13,379 nt of DNA from an uncultured Candidatus Peregrinibacteria bacterium (lineage in GTDB: Bacteria; Patescibacteriota; Gracilibacteria; Peribacterales; Peribacteraceae): positions 1 through 13,379 of the forward strand of contig CAIJNU010000124.1 of assembly GCA_903822115.1 (NCBI GenBank), given 5' to 3'. The notes under the pieces were generated by a model. That model was not told the origin of the DNA and did not search any database. It saw only the letters and a list, made by a program, of their open reading frames with translations. The position numbers and the translations under genes were made by a program. Below, piece by piece: positions 13,266-13,379 of this stretch; within the stretch, counting starts at the first letter, position 1, and every line of letters starts with the position of its first letter.

Positions 13266-13274
13266 CATGAAAAT

Positions 13275-13379
13275 GTTACTCATCGCATCACACGGATGCC
13301 TCGACTCTGCATTCCGATGAAGGACGTGGCCAGCTGCGAAAAGCTTCGGCGAGCCGCTAGGCAGGCGCTATCAACCGAA
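13275..13379 (+). rRNA. rrl: 23S ribosomal RNA, 5' end (partial)
   Basis: The sequence CACACGGATGCC (13289-13300) followed 15 bases later by CGATGAAGGACGTGGC (13315-13330) and CTGCGAAAAGCTTCGG matches the universally conserved 5' domain of bacterial 23S rRNA, in the right order and spacing. The mature 5' end is placed near 13275 by comparison with E. coli and is accurate to a few bases. The gene runs off the right edge. The usual ACGGTGGATGCC is shortened by three bases here. No 16S gene precedes it. Confidence 0.93.

Noticed and set aside
12882..13274. A tRNA, 5S or 16S 3' end, or signal recognition particle RNA before 23S
   Set aside because: I found no cloverleaf with a GTTCGA-type T loop, no anti-Shine-Dalgarno 3' end, and no conserved SRP RNA tetraloop motif. 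The small open frames here are low-quality and opposite to structured leader sequence.
1..13379. UGA recoded to glycine, as in Gracilibacteria/Absconditabacteria
   Set aside because: Agmatinase, the 2033 gene, rpoB, nspC and ssb all end at TGA at the expected family length, and no in-frame TGA interrupts conserved domains.

Overview
This window looks like a chromosomal segment of a bacterium with a modest gene set and unusual gene order. It carries core genes (rpoB, ssb, the 5' end of a 23S rRNA gene) mixed with a polyamine pathway. rpoB is not followed by rpoC. The 23S gene has its own promoter and no 16S gene directly upstream. Shine-Dalgarno sequences are not evident before any gene I examined. 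TGA is used as an ordinary stop. Together this would fit a Patescibacteria/CPR-type bacterium that uses the standard bacterial code, possibly near the Peregrinibacteria/Peribacteria. That placement is inference; nothing in the window proves it.

Layout. 1-744 (minus, runs off the left edge): PLP-dependent decarboxylase of the LysA/DAP-decarboxylase fold, with a consensus promoter at 769-796. 912-1979 (plus): agmatinase-family ureohydrolase, divergent from the decarboxylase. 2033-2488 (plus): unknown 151-aa protein whose promoter is covered by a 26-bp palindrome. 2615-6535 (plus): rpoB, with its own promoter, a leader hairpin, a basic N-terminal tail, an acidic C-terminal tail and a terminator. 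6685-11810 (minus): four genes that read, in transcription order, aspartate kinase, aspartate-semialdehyde dehydrogenase, carboxy(nor)spermidine dehydrogenase and carboxy(nor)spermidine decarboxylase. This block is bracketed by an imperfect direct repeat of about 45 bp (6589-6634 and 11888-11932). 12057-12419 (plus): a short ssb. 12507-12881 (plus): unknown 124-aa protein. 12882-13274: a promoter, attenuator-like alternative hairpins and further stem-loops leading into the 23S rRNA gene, which starts near 13275 and runs off the right edge.

How the genes work together. The four-gene block converts aspartate to aspartate semialdehyde, condenses it with a diamine, and decarboxylates the product to spermidine or norspermidine. 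This is the S-adenosylmethionine-independent route. The agmatinase, about 4.7 kb away beyond rpoB, would make putrescine from agmatine. The divergent decarboxylase is therefore a candidate arginine decarboxylase, although its fold also fits diaminopimelate decarboxylase. If it makes agmatine, the window holds an almost complete arginine + aspartate to spermidine pathway. The repeat-bracketed block between rpoB and ssb looks like an acquired cassette: one repeat copy contains part of the rpoB terminator.
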